Assembly (NCBI RefSeq): GCF_000350485.1
Contig: NZ_AORV01000022.1
Span: 62,001 to 126,000 of the forward strand
Source: Ruminiclostridium cellobioparum subsp. termitidis CT1112
GTDB taxonomy: Bacteria; Bacillota; Clostridia; Acetivibrionales; DSM-1351
Direction: 5' to 3'
Length of the DNA stretch: 64,000 nt
The translations under genes and the position numbers were made by a program. The notes under the pieces were generated by a model, which saw nothing but the letters and a program-made list of their open reading frames with translations, did no database searches and was not told where the DNA came from. Of this stretch, positions 47,467 through 55,994 are shown piece after piece. How positions within the stretch are numbered: the first letter of the stretch is position 1; each line of letters opens with the position of its first letter.

Positions 47467-47558
47467 TATTACCCTCCTAAATAAGCCCGTAATTTTACAT
47501 TTTAATACGGTCTCTCCGGATTTATATTTATCTTTTAAATCACTGTATTATATTGTCA

Positions 47559-47762
47559 TCATTCGGATTTTATCCCTAAGACTTTTTCAATTGCTTCTCT
47601 GTATTTGTAGCCGGATCTGTAACCGCTTATTATGTGATTTATATAGTGCTTGCTGGCTCCCGTAGCCCGCGCAAGATCCACCTGAGACATTCCCAGCTCT
47701 ATAAGTCTGATCTTTATTTGTTTTCCGTTAATATTTGCCTTCAACTTATTTTTTGTGCTCAT
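47559..47762 (-). CDS. Small Cro/CI-type DNA-binding protein
   Basis: This 67-residue protein is almost all one helix-turn-helix: IKIRLIELGMSQVDLARATGASKHYINHIISGYRSG. It has no dimerisation or effector part, like a Cro repressor. GGAGG lies eight bases before the ATG. It diverges from a larger XRE regulator across 303 bp that contain two matching operator-like sites, giving a CI/Cro-style arrangement without neighbouring phage genes. Confidence 0.8.
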   Translation of the reverse strand: MSTKNKLKANINGKQIKIRLIELGMSQVDLARATGASKHYINHIISGYRSGYKYREAIEKVLGIKSE

Positions 47763-47957
47763 TCTTTACCTCCAATATAAGCTGAAATAACTTTTTAAAC
47801 AATATTTCGTTCATAAACTATACAATGTCAGTGCACTGATTTTTCGATGCGGTTTTAAGAAGGGAAATTTATAAACCGGACATCTATTTTTGTGGTGGGA
47901 ATTAGCTTATTGTGATATATTGATTAATGCTATGATATATTTATCTATCCTTATTAT

Positions 47958-47976
47958 ATTCTCACTATGTGGAATT
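47958..47976. promoter_or_regulatory. Operator-like site 1 (XRE pair)
   Basis: ATTCTCACTATGTGGAATT is an imperfect palindrome with half-sites ATTC-CAC and GTG-GAAT. A near copy lies 73 bp to the right. Both sit between the divergent XRE genes. Confidence 0.6.
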
Positions 47977-48030
47977 GTCAACCAATTTTAATCATTTTAT
48001 GACAGGTTATGATAAATATTACAACATTAA

Positions 48031-48048
48031 AATTCACTCTGTGGAATT
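48031..48048. promoter_or_regulatory. Operator-like site 2 (XRE pair)
   Basis: AATTCACTCTGTGGAATT shares TCACT-TGTGGAATT with site 1. It lies directly against the ribosome binding site of the XRE gene at 48066, so binding there could block transcription or translation. Confidence 0.6.
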
Positions 48049-48065
48049 ATGGAGGGAAATATCCT

Positions 48066-48629
48066 ATGTCAGATATCGGAAGTAGAATTAAGGAGATTAG
48101 AAAGGATCACGCATTAACCCAGGAAAAATTCGGGGAAAGGATCGGGTTAAAAGATTCTGCTGTGTCGATGCTGGAAAAAAACAATAGAAGATTAACTGAA
48201 TCTGTAATTAAAAATATAATCTCCCAATTTTGCGTCAATGAAATGTGGTTAAAGGATGGTGCCGGAGAAAAATATAATGAAGGACTGCTTAAGAAAAAGA
48301 CTATTTTAAGTGAACCTCTCAGCAGCCAGCAAATCAGCGTACTTGAAAAAATTCAAACCCTGTCTCCTGCGCAGCAGGAAGAACTTCTCAATAATCTGGA
48401 CCGGATGGACATTTCCGGTAATGTGTCTGCTAATTCATTAAAAGAATTGTCTCAGGATGAGAACGAAATGTTAAAATGCTATAGGAAACTTAACTCAAAG
48501 GATAAGGATGAAATTCTGTCCTTTATAAATTTTAAAATTTTTAATAGTGAATCCATAAAAAAGAAAGAAAAGTCATTGAATTGTTCGCACGACAAAGACG
48601 GCTCTGATATCCATTCCAAAATAGTATAG
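48066..48629 (+). CDS. XRE-family transcriptional regulator
   Basis: From the ATG at 48066 the protein has 187 residues. The frame is open 19 codons earlier, but GGAGGG is nine bases before this ATG and the domain begins there. The helix-turn-helix (about 4-60: IKEIRKDHALTQEKFGERIGLKDSAVSMLEK) is followed by WLKDG, typical of phage-type repressors, then a Glu/Lys-rich helical region likely used for dimerisation. It lacks a LexA-type peptidase domain, so it should not respond to RecA cleavage. The likely targets are the two operator sites in its own promoter region and the divergent small regulator. Confidence 0.85.
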   Translation: MSDIGSRIKEIRKDHALTQEKFGERIGLKDSAVSMLEKNNRRLTESVIKNIISQFCVNEMWLKDGAGEKYNEGLLKKKTILSEPLSSQQISVLEKIQTLSPAQQEELLNNLDRMDISGNVSANSLKELSQDENEMLKCYRKLNSKDKDEILSFINFKIFNSESIKKKEKSLNCSHDKDGSDIHSKIV

Positions 48630-48655
48630 AACCGGCAAATTACCACTGACATAAA

Positions 48656-48712
48656 AAGAGTTGATCTATTATAGAATTTATAGTGTATATTCTATAATAT
48701 AAATCAACTCTT
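48656..48712. terminator. Bidirectional terminator between XRE and SLH/BsuPI genes
   Basis: AAGAGTTGAT and AATCAACTCTT enclose an inner ATTATAGAAT/ATTCTATAAT stem. The hairpin lies between two convergent genes, and short T- and A-rich flanks exist on both sides. Confidence 0.8.
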
Positions 48713-48728
48713 CATTTAATTCAATGAT

Positions 48729-49757
48729 TTACTTTACCTTTATTTCATATCCATTGTCATCAATGCTGAAGGAATCGGAGCTTCCTATAAGATAAGCCTT
48801 CAAGTAAACAACCTTATCCTTGACAGCAGCATACGCATCTCCTGATAATGTATCACTGAATTCAAGAGTTTTACCGGGTTCAATCCTTGTACTTGTCAGC
48901 GCCATTGTAAACATTTTGTCGGCAGACCACCTGTAGATGACATTCCTGTCTGCATCAAGCAGTGCAAAGTCAAATTTCTGACCTGATGAATGATTTAAAA
49001 TTATATCCTTTTCAGAATTATTTGTTATATTAAGCTTCATTTCTATGGAATCATTTGTTACTGTTGCGTCAGGACTGATGATTACATGCCGGTTTTGTAC
49101 AGCCAGAAGCTTTATCAGTTTATCAATAACAACAGCAGTTTCTGCACGGGTTGCCGCTTTTTTAGGCTGGAACATATTGTTGCCGGTTCCCGCAATAAGC
49201 TTGTAGTGCTGCGCTCTGGCAACATCCCCGCCATATTCCGGAGTAATGGCATCAACATCCTTGAAGCTTGCCGGGCTTATATTAATCAGTGCATATCTGT
49301 CACCCATCTTGTACCTGTATGCCTGCATGATGTAATGCACCATCTCTTCCCGCGTTATTGACGCGTCTGGCTTGAAACTTCCCTTTCCCTCAAAGATACC
49401 TGCTGTTACAAGATCAATCACTGCCGATGCATATGGTGCATCCTGCCTGATATCATCAAAGTAATCCTTGATATCAGGCTCCTTAAAATATTCAATTTTG
49501 ATATCCAGCCCATTGCGGAGCATCACTGCAAACTCGCTCCTCGACACAGCTTTTCCCAGAACCAGCTTATCCTGGCTGAAAGGTATTGCGTCCTTCTTCA
49601 TAAGATATTGTATCGCTCCTCCTGACCAGTGAGTTTTTATATCATTGAAATCAATCTTAACCGTGGTATCTTTTTCGACCATTGTTTGTGCAAATGCAGA
49701 CGAACCTGACAATAATATTGCGCCTGCCAGTATAATTCCTGAAACTCTTATCTTCAT
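48729..49757 (-). CDS. Exported SLH-domain protein with BsuPI-like C-terminal domain
   Basis: From the ATG at 49757 (AAGGAGG nine bases upstream) the protein has 342 residues. The longer open frame to 49844 has no such site. A signal peptide ends near SSAFA. Three SLH-type repeats (about 35-215: THWSGGAIQYLMKK, ITREEMVHYIMQAYRY, FQPKKAATRAETAVVIDKLI) should bind the cell wall. The C-terminal 110 residues (IEMKLNITNNSEKDIIL, SSGQKFDFALLDADRNVIYRWS) match the BsuPI domain named for a Bacillus proteinase inhibitor. It may guard surface proteins from proteolysis; that role is inference. Confidence 0.88.
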   Translation of the reverse strand: MKIRVSGIILAGAILLSGSSAFAQTMVEKDTTVKIDFNDIKTHWSGGAIQYLMKKDAIPFSQDKLVLGKAVSRSEFAVMLRNGLDIKIEYFKEPDIKDYFDDIRQDAPYASAVIDLVTAGIFEGKGSFKPDASITREEMVHYIMQAYRYKMGDRYALINISPASFKDVDAITPEYGGDVARAQHYKLIAGTGNNMFQPKKAATRAETAVVIDKLIKLLAVQNRHVIISPDATVTNDSIEMKLNITNNSEKDIILNHSSGQKFDFALLDADRNVIYRWSADKMFTMALTSTRIEPGKTLEFSDTLSGDAYAAVKDKVVYLKAYLIGSSDSFSIDDNGYEIKVK

Positions 49758-49871
49758 AATCAACCTCCTTCTTATATGTTTGATATTAAGCCAGCTATGT
49801 AGAATTAGACTGACGCATGAAGAAAATTGTTCCTTTAATGCCATAAAAATATTTATAATACCTCAATATTT

Positions 49872-50075
49872 CTATGGTTGCTGCTGCTTTCTTTCATTGG
49901 TTTGTGCATTGTTTTGGACATACAGGTTAAATGCTTTTGTGCCGGCCCGAAGGAATTTAACCAGAAAAACAAAACCAACAACAATCATTGCTATTATACA
50001 CAGGTACATCAGTGAACTGAATATCACTAATAAAGATGTACCTGTAAAAAAACTGCTATTATCCCTCAAATACAT
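49872..50075 (-). CDS. Small single-helix membrane protein
   Basis: About 67 residues from the ATG at 50075, which follows GGGGGAG; an ATG at 50096 would overlap that site. One long hydrophobic helix (about 10-42) precedes a basic, Gln/Asn-rich tail. No family was recognised. Codon use and the ribosome binding site make it a believable gene, but its function is unknown. Confidence 0.6.
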   Translation of the reverse strand: MYLRDNSSFFTGTSLLVIFSSLMYLCIIAMIVVGFVFLVKFLRAGTKAFNLYVQNNAQTNERKQQQP

Positions 50076-50300
50076 ATAAGCTCCCCCTTGATACATAACT
50101 ATTTATTTATGGTAATTCATGCTTTTGCCTGACAATTTACTTAATTTTACCATTTATTAAAATTTGAAGCAATTATATAAACAATCCATGCTGATAATTT
50201 TATGTCGTTCATATTTTTGTCAGTTTAATGTTTTATTATAATGAAAAACTAATAATGCAGTTCTTTTGATAAATTAATTATTTGAGAAAGGAGAAACCGT

Positions 50301-50534
50301 ATGAGACTGGGAACCAGAATTACCAGGGTCAGAAGAAATGATGACGGGATTATTACCGATGTTATGTTTGAAAACGGTAACACCTGCTCTTTTAATTATG
50401 CGGTTCTGATGGCGAAACAGGGCAACCTGGAGGGCTACAATGTCGTCAGGGGAAAGAACGGCGGAGAATATCTGAGTGCAGATCCAAACAATCCCGATAT
50501 GGAGGATTTGGATGATATACCAAGATTCAGATAA
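50301..50534 (+). CDS. DUF3892-family small protein
   Basis: This 77-residue protein has the DUF3892 pattern: ITRVRRNDDGIITDVMFENG, then AVLMAKQGNLEGYNVVRGKNGGEYLSADP and LDDIPRF at the end. Function is unknown. AGGAG stands nine bases before the ATG. It forms a single-gene unit ending at a hairpin (50581-50613). The 204-bp upstream region shows a TATAAT at 50237-50242 but only a poorly spaced -35. Confidence 0.88.
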   Translation: MRLGTRITRVRRNDDGIITDVMFENGNTCSFNYAVLMAKQGNLEGYNVVRGKNGGEYLSADPNNPDMEDLDDIPRFR

Positions 50535-50580
50535 CAATCAGCGGTCTATAGGGATATGATATGAACCGCGGCGTTTGGCG

Positions 50581-50613
50581 AGGCAGACAGCAGATTTTGG
50601 TTGTCTGCCTTTG
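50581..50613 (+). terminator. Hairpin after the DUF3892 gene
   Basis: AGGCAGACA pairs with TGTCTGCCT around a 12-nt loop, followed by a short TTTG. It is a modest terminator placed just upstream of the tetR promoter. Confidence 0.6.
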
Positions 50614-50631
50614 CCGTTAATAGAACAAATA

Positions 50632-50660
50632 TTTACAATACAGATTCGCTGTGTTATAAT
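50632..50660 (+). promoter_or_regulatory. tetR-hydrolase promoter
   Basis: TTTACA (50632-50637) and TATAAT (50655-50660) lie 17 bp apart, 59 bp before the TetR ATG. The -10 is inside the left arm of the 43-bp palindrome. Confidence 0.85.
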
Positions 50661-50696
50661 TTATCCGTGACCGATTCGGTCACGGATAAATTATAA
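50654..50696. promoter_or_regulatory. 43-bp perfect inverted repeat, probable TetR operator
   Basis: Two perfect 21-bp arms flank one base. The core is GTGACCGATTCGGTCAC, a typical TetR-family operator style. The site covers the -10 and the expected transcription start, so bound repressor would block its own operon. The outer AT-rich arms repeat the -10 in inverted form, which could give a divergent promoter. Confidence 0.85.
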
Positions 50697-50718
50697 CTAT
50701 CAAAAGGAAGATGTTGTT

Positions 50719-51417
50719 ATGGCATTTGATAATCTTGAAAAGGAAAAACAGAATAAAATTATTAGTGCTGCCTGTGAAGTATTTGCCAAACACGGTTATA
50801 AGAAAGCATCCATGAAAGATATAGCCGAGGCGGCTGGGATATCGAAAAGTGTGCTGTTCAAGTACTTCTCCAATAAAGAAAACCTTTATATAAAAATCTT
50901 CAGGCTTGCATCGGACAGTATTCGCGAAGCAGATGGGATTGCACGTTCAGAGAAAGGGAGCGATACTGACATGTTTTCATTCATGAGACGAAGCGCCAGG
51001 CTCAGACTCTCCTTATTCAAGGTATATCCGTGGATTTACAGGTTCTCATATACTGCTGCTTTCGACACCGACCCGTTCGTCAGGGAGCTTGTGAAAAAGG
51101 AGTATGAAAATTACGAAAAATCACAGATAAACATTCAAATAAACATGAAGAACAGTGAAACAGATTATAGTGACCTACTGAATGAAATCGGTAATTTTAA
51201 GGGATTAAGAGAAGATATTTCACCGGCAGCGGCGAAGCAAATCATCTTCTGGGTCTCACTGGGATATCTTGAGGAAAAGTTATATAAGGCTGAGACCGAT
51301 CCGGACAATCTTGAACAGGGCTTTGAGAAGTGGATAGACATTCTTGAACTGCTTCTCAAGGACAGGAGCAAAAGCTATGACCAAAAAGAAGGAAGGACAG
51401 GTGTAAAAAATGAATGA
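50719..51417 (+). CDS. TetR/AcrR-family regulator
   Basis: The 232-residue protein has the N-terminal TetR helix-turn-helix (about 10-58: AACEVFAKHGYKKASMKDIAEAAGISKSVLFKYFSNKENLY, here summarised by its key segments) and a helical ligand-binding C-terminal part ending in a charged tail. AGGAAG precedes the ATG. It overlaps the downstream hydrolase gene by 8 bp. The palindrome over its promoter points to autoregulation. The inducer may be a substrate of the hydrolase, which is inference. Confidence 0.92.
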   Translation: MAFDNLEKEKQNKIISAACEVFAKHGYKKASMKDIAEAAGISKSVLFKYFSNKENLYIKIFRLASDSIREADGIARSEKGSDTDMFSFMRRSARLRLSLFKVYPWIYRFSYTAAFDTDPFVRELVKKEYENYEKSQINIQINMKNSETDYSDLLNEIGNFKGLREDISPAAAKQIIFWVSLGYLEEKLYKAETDPDNLEQGFEKWIDILELLLKDRSKSYDQKEGRTGVKNE

Positions 51418-52366
51418 CACTTTGGAAACAAAAGAATTAACCGGCGGGATTGAGAACGTACCCGGGCTGAAGCATCATGAATTAAATATTTGCGGCGGGC
51501 CCATGTCGGTCTACGAAGCCGGCCGTTCTGATAGACCGGTTGTTGTGATGCTGCATGGCTCTATGTATGATGAATCCAGGTTTATATGGGATCAGATGTT
51601 CCCCTTCTTAAGTGCATATTATCATTTATACGCGCTGGATATACCACGGCACGGTAAATCGAGACCCTGGGAAGGAAGTATGGATCACTCAAGGCTGATG
51701 GATATTCTGAATTGTACCTTTGAACAGTTGCAGATTAGCTCCTTCAGTCTTGTGGGGCTTTCCATGGGTGGAGGACTCAGCATCGGATATGCAGCATTAT
51801 ATCCGGACAAGGTAAATTCAATGGTGCTATTCGAGCCTGGCGGACTGGGTGACAAAGTAGATATGGAATTCATAACCTGGCTATATATAAATTTTCCGGG
51901 GATGCTCAGGAGGCTTAGCCAAAAGTATATGAAACAGGACCATTCCTATATGAAGAAGATTGTCGAATCCCTGTTTACAGGTGGTTCAAAACCTACTGAC
52001 CCTGAAAGATTAACTTCCATAATCCGTGATGAGGTTAAAGGTAAATACATTTACCGAGAAAATGACATGGACGACTGGTTACTGCACTGCATAGGACCTT
52101 TCCGCCTGAAATGGAACCTTTTGGACCGGATCCCGCAAATCAAATGCCCCTCTCTTTGGTTAAGAGGAGCCGACAGCGTTCTGGTGAAACAGTATGAAAT
52201 GGACAGAGCCGTAAAGCTGGCCATTGCCGGTGGAGCAGAAGCCGAATTTAAACTGATTCAGAACGCAGGACATTTATTGCCTCTCGAAAGACCTGAACAG
52301 GCAAATGCAGCAGTTAAGGGATTTCTGGACAAGACAGCCGCCACAAAGGTTACCTTTATCTCATGA
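51410..52366 (+). CDS. Alpha/beta hydrolase
   Basis: The 318-residue protein has an alpha/beta hydrolase core: HGSMYDESRF (oxyanion loop), ALDIPRHGKSRPW, nucleophile Ser118 in GLSMGG, a probable acid in LRGADSVL and His in NAGHLLPLERPEQ. It would hydrolyse an ester or a similar bond; the substrate is unknown. It is translationally coupled to the TetR gene by an 8-bp overlap, suggesting induction by its substrate. Its final 11 bp overlap the convergent aldehyde dehydrogenase gene. Confidence 0.88.
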   Translation: MNDTLETKELTGGIENVPGLKHHELNICGGPMSVYEAGRSDRPVVVMLHGSMYDESRFIWDQMFPFLSAYYHLYALDIPRHGKSRPWEGSMDHSRLMDILNCTFEQLQISSFSLVGLSMGGGLSIGYAALYPDKVNSMVLFEPGGLGDKVDMEFITWLYINFPGMLRRLSQKYMKQDHSYMKKIVESLFTGGSKPTDPERLTSIIRDEVKGKYIYRENDMDDWLLHCIGPFRLKWNLLDRIPQIKCPSLWLRGADSVLVKQYEMDRAVKLAIAGGAEAEFKLIQNAGHLLPLERPEQANAAVKGFLDKTAATKVTFIS

Positions 52367-53726
52367 TCTTTTTAAGCAGCTTCAGTTTGTTTCCATACGG
52401 TGCATATCTGAGCTTAATATCAAACAATGTAGACTTTTTCAATATGCTTTTTTGACGGGTAAAGGTATCAAAGCTCCATTTTCCGTGATAACCGCCTATC
52501 CCGCTGGCACCTGCCCCTCCAAACGGCAGGTGTGAGGAAGCAAGGTGTATGATTGTATCATTAACGCAGCCTCCTCCAAAGGAAACATTTCTTAAGACCT
52601 CCTCCTCCACCGGCCTGTTCTTTGTAAAAAGGTATAGCGCCAACGGTTTGGGATGCCTGTTAATCTCAGCCGTAACTTCGGATATACTGTCATATTCGAG
52701 GACAGGCAGCACCGGCCCGAATATTTCTTCCTGCATGACAGGATCCTCCCAGGTCACATGGTCAATTATAGTGGGTGATATTTGTAAGGTACCGGTATTA
52801 ACATTTCCCCCCGCAAGTATTGTTCCCCTGTCCATAAGTGTTCTTAACCTGTTAAAGTGCCTTTCATTTATGATCCTGGGGTATTCCCCGTTATTGCAGG
52901 GGTCCTCTCCGTAAAATTCGGTTATATACCTTTTCATGGCTTCAATTAATTCCTTTTTTACCTCCCGGTGAACATAAAGGTAATCAGGTGCCACACAAGT
53001 CTGTCCGCTGTTCAGGCATTTACCCCATATTATTCTTCTGGCAGCTATGTCAACCTTGGCATCCCGGTCTACTATGCAGGGACTTTTACCTCCCAGTTCC
53101 AGTGTGACAGGTATCAGCTGTTTGGCTGCAGCCTCCATGACTATCCTTCCCACACTTGCACTTCCGGTAAAAAATATATAGTCAAAGCTTTCCTGAAGCA
53201 GCTGGCGGTTGACTTCAGTCCCTCCCTCAAGCACTGTAATATGCCTCTCATCAAAACTTTCACCTATAATTCTGCTTAACAGGCGGCTGGTATGTACCGA
53301 ATATTCGGAAGGCTTCAAAATGACACAATTCCCTCCCGCAATTGCTCCCAGCAAAGGGGCAATAGTCAACTGAAATGGATAATTCCATGGGGACATGACA
53401 AGCACTACCCCATAGGGCTCGGAAATAATGTAGGATGTGGACTTGAAATGTGATAGCGGGGTTTTGACCTTCCTATTTCTGCACCAGCTTTTTATATTTT
53501 TACTCATGTATCTGATCTCATCAAGTATAATTCCTATTTCAGTCATGTAGGTTTCGAAAGGTGCCTTATTCAAATCTTTCTTCAAAGCCTCGAATATTTC
53601 CTGTTCATGGGCTCTGATGGTTTTATCCAGAGTTTTGAGTGCATTCAGCCTGAAGGAAATCCCCGCTGTTTCTCCTGAATAAAAATACTCACGCTGCCTG
53701 TTAACAATATCTTTTATCTGCGACAT
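52356..53726 (-). CDS. Aldehyde dehydrogenase
   Basis: The 456-residue protein belongs to the short class-3 type (family 3) aldehyde dehydrogenases: SPWNYPFQL (Asn115), FFTGSASVGRIV, ELGGKSP (Glu210), catalytic Cys244 in NSGQTCVAPDYL and QEEIFGPVLPV. It oxidises fatty or aromatic aldehydes with NAD(P)+. Length matches the YwdH/AldH type, which lacks an extended N-terminus. Several residues near the C-terminus (PFGGAGASGIGGYHGKWSF) are hallmarks of this class. GGGAGG precedes the ATG. It is monocistronic and convergent with the hydrolase. Confidence 0.93.
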   Translation of the reverse strand: MSQIKDIVNRQREYFYSGETAGISFRLNALKTLDKTIRAHEQEIFEALKKDLNKAPFETYMTEIGIILDEIRYMSKNIKSWCRNRKVKTPLSHFKSTSYIISEPYGVVLVMSPWNYPFQLTIAPLLGAIAGGNCVILKPSEYSVHTSRLLSRIIGESFDERHITVLEGGTEVNRQLLQESFDYIFFTGSASVGRIVMEAAAKQLIPVTLELGGKSPCIVDRDAKVDIAARRIIWGKCLNSGQTCVAPDYLYVHREVKKELIEAMKRYITEFYGEDPCNNGEYPRIINERHFNRLRTLMDRGTILAGGNVNTGTLQISPTIIDHVTWEDPVMQEEIFGPVLPVLEYDSISEVTAEINRHPKPLALYLFTKNRPVEEEVLRNVSFGGGCVNDTIIHLASSHLPFGGAGASGIGGYHGKWSFDTFTRQKSILKKSTLFDIKLRYAPYGNKLKLLKKIMR

Positions 53727-53860
53727 GATAAACCCTCCCGGACTTTATTTTCCTACCGGCGCTGCCATTTATCCTATTAAAGATTATGATCCAGCCGGTA
53801 TTATTAATACTTGAATTGTTGTATACTCATAGTATGACCAAAATTTAGGAGGGAAGCAAC

Positions 53861-55642
53861 ATGGATTATTTGTGGAGTTTGAAAGATCTATATTCGTCCT
53901 TTGACGGCGAAGACTTCAAAAAGGATATGGGTGCTCTGGACGGCATCTTAAAAGAGTATATTAATTGGGTGGATAATACCGTTGAAAGCAGTAAAGATAT
54001 TAGAGCTGCACTTGAACAATTTATAGGAATAAAAACCCGTCTTTCGGAATTAGCCAGCAAACTGTACAACTTCTCGGAGCTATCCTATACTGTTGATACC
54101 AAAAATGAGAAGGCTACAAAAAATATGGAAATCCTTGAGGTAAAACTCAGTTCTGTTGCTGAAGCAAATGCAAAAATCAACAAATGGATAGGTTCGGCAG
54201 CAGATATCGATAATGCCATACAAGCCTCTGATATATTGAAGGAACATGAATTTTATCTAAAGGAAATAATTGAAAAGAGTTCACATCTCCTGGACGGGAA
54301 GCAGGAAGCTATCATCGCGCGTATGAAAAATACAGGCTCAAGTGCCTGGTTAAAGCTTAAGGATCTTCTGACCTCCACCTTAAAGGTTGATATAGAGCTG
54401 GACGGAGAGAAAAAGCAGCTGCCCCTTTCAATCATAAGAAATATGGCTTACGAAAGCAGCAGGGAATTGAGAAAAAAGGCTTACGAAGCTGAACTGGCAT
54501 CATATGAAAAAATTGATGATTCCCTGGCCGCCTGCCTGAACGGCATCAAGGGTGAAGTTATTACCGTTGCCGAACTGAGAGGCTTTGGTTCTCCTCTGGA
54601 GGAAACCCTGTTCAACTCCAGAATGGAGGCACAGACACTGGAGTCCATGCTGGCTGCAATGAGGGAAAGTTTACCTGCCTTTAGGAAGTACCTCCGTACC
54701 AAGGGACAATTGCTGGGAAGTAAAAACGGTCTTCCTTTCTTTGATCTGTTTGCTCCTATGGGAGATTTGAATAAAAAATATACCTATGAGGAAGCTGTAA
54801 AGATTGTAGACGAAAACTACAGGACCTTTAGCAGCAGTCTCGCGGATTTCGCCAAAAAGGCCATAGAATCCAACTGGATAGATGTTTATCCCAGAGAAGG
54901 GAAAATCGGCGGTGCCTTCTGCCAGGATCTGCACGTTATCGGTCAGAGCAGGGTAATGCTTAACTTCGGAGGAACCTTCAGCGATATCATAACCATGGTG
55001 CATGAATTGGGGCACGCTTATCATGATGAATGCATAAAGAATGAAAGCATGCTCAACAGCGATTATCCCATGCCATTAGCCGAAACCGCTTCCACCTTCT
55101 GTGAAACCATAGTTAAAAAGGCCGCTATAAAAGCAGCCTCAAAGGAGGAAGCCTTTGCAATCCTGGAAATGGAACTGAGCGACGTCACACAGGTAATCGT
55201 TGATATCTACAGCCGGTTTCTTTTTGAAAGCGAATTGTTCAAGAGGAGAAAAGACGGTTCCTTAAGCACCGGAGAATTGAATGAAATAATGTTGTGGACT
55301 CAAAAGGAAGCATACGGCGACGGATTGGATCCCGAATATATGCACAAATATATGTGGGCCTGCAAACCGCACTACTATACCGCCGATACAAACTTCTACA
55401 ATTTCCCCTATGCCTTTGGACAACTTTTCGCAAAAGGTCTGTACGCAGAGTATGAAAAAAGAGGAAAAGCTTTTGTCAAAGACTATGAAGCTCTGTTACG
55501 CATTACAGGTAAGAATAAAATAGAAGATGTAACAAAAATGATGAATATCGATGTCCGGGGTATTGATTTCTGGAGAAACTCCTTAAAAACAATAGAACAG
55601 GACATTGAAAAATTCCTGGAACTGAGTGCTGAAAAGCTGTAA
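53861..55642 (+). CDS. pepF: Oligoendopeptidase F (M3 family)
   Basis: The 593-residue protein is an M3B metallopeptidase with the zinc motif HELGHAYH (His381, Glu382, His385) and a third ligand in the downstream EGA-type helix around ETASTFCE. It starts MDYLWSLKDLYSSF, the usual PepF beginning. It cleaves peptides of about 7-20 residues in the cytoplasm and would complement the opp system, though the two are 20 kb apart. AGGAGG precedes the ATG. No terminator follows directly; the first hairpin with a U-run is at 55838-55887. Confidence 0.95.
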   Translation: MDYLWSLKDLYSSFDGEDFKKDMGALDGILKEYINWVDNTVESSKDIRAALEQFIGIKTRLSELASKLYNFSELSYTVDTKNEKATKNMEILEVKLSSVAEANAKINKWIGSAADIDNAIQASDILKEHEFYLKEIIEKSSHLLDGKQEAIIARMKNTGSSAWLKLKDLLTSTLKVDIELDGEKKQLPLSIIRNMAYESSRELRKKAYEAELASYEKIDDSLAACLNGIKGEVITVAELRGFGSPLEETLFNSRMEAQTLESMLAAMRESLPAFRKYLRTKGQLLGSKNGLPFFDLFAPMGDLNKKYTYEEAVKIVDENYRTFSSSLADFAKKAIESNWIDVYPREGKIGGAFCQDLHVIGQSRVMLNFGGTFSDIITMVHELGHAYHDECIKNESMLNSDYPMPLAETASTFCETIVKKAAIKAASKEEAFAILEMELSDVTQVIVDIYSRFLFESELFKRRKDGSLSTGELNEIMLWTQKEAYGDGLDPEYMHKYMWACKPHYYTADTNFYNFPYAFGQLFAKGLYAEYEKRGKAFVKDYEALLRITGKNKIEDVTKMMNIDVRGIDFWRNSLKTIEQDIEKFLELSAEKL

Positions 55643-55656
55643 CAAATATCTGCCAG

Positions 55657-55686
55657 TTGACTTTTAATACTTTAGTATGCTAATAT
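55657..55686 (+). promoter_or_regulatory. Promoter upstream of the aspS leader region
   Basis: TTGACT (55657-55662) and TAATAT (55681-55686) with an 18-bp spacer and a TGC extension. It lies 15 bp after the pepF stop. I see no comparable promoter between here and the T-box. Confidence 0.6.
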
Positions 55687-55714
55687 TGAAAAAAAAAGAA
55701 AGCAGGCTGCTAAT

Positions 55715-55762
55715 ATGTCTAAACTTCAGTTAATAAACCTGAATCATGGGGACAATATTTAG
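55715..55762 (+). CDS. Possible 15-residue leader peptide
   Basis: ATG at 55715 opens a short frame MSKLQLINLNHGDNI with three Asn codons, ending in TAG at the base of the 55761-55804 helix. A translating ribosome would reach that helix. AGCAGG nine bases before the ATG is a weak ribosome binding site. This could be an attenuation peptide or chance. Confidence 0.25.
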   Translation: MSKLQLINLNHGDNI

Positions 55763-55837
55763 CGCTTGTATTTGTGAGAACAATCAATCACAGGTGCAAG
55801 CGCTTGACGTGTTGTGCCTGTGTGGAGTCTGACGGAT

Positions 55838-55887
55838 AAGAACCACATTGGTAAATAATAATATTTACATATGCGGTTCTTTTTTTG
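55838..55887 (+). terminator. Intrinsic terminator upstream of the T-box
   Basis: AAGAACC pairs with GGTTCTT, with GTAAATA/TATTTAC inside, followed by seven T. It ends the upstream RNA about 110 bp before the T-box begins. Confidence 0.85.
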
Positions 55888-55994
55888 TATTATTTTTAAG
55901 GCTTGAGAGGATGTGATATTCAGGAACGGTTACCTGTTCCAGGCGCAAAGCTGATGACTGCATGAATTCGTAAAAAGCAATTGTTTTTAAGAAA

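Larger units (their letters stand above)
55693..55887 (+). ncRNA. Candidate structured leader RNA or small RNA
   Basis: From the promoter at 55657 a transcript of about 195 nt would run to an intrinsic terminator. Its centre has a helix AGCGCTTG (55761-55768) with CAAGCGCT (55797-55804) capped by TGTGA/TCACA. The segment CAGGTGCAA (55791-55799) can alternatively pair with TTGTGCCTG (55812-55820), so two exclusive folds are possible. I do not recognise a known riboswitch class. Confidence 0.5.

Noticed and set aside
50274-50537. 87-codon open frame antisense to the DUF3892 gene
   Set aside because: The plus-strand frame matches a known family and has a ribosome binding site.
55942-55951. GGCGCAAAGC, resembling part of a c-di-GMP-I riboswitch
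   Set aside because: The other conserved parts (GGGCAAACC and the tetraloop receptor) are missing, so it is most likely chance.
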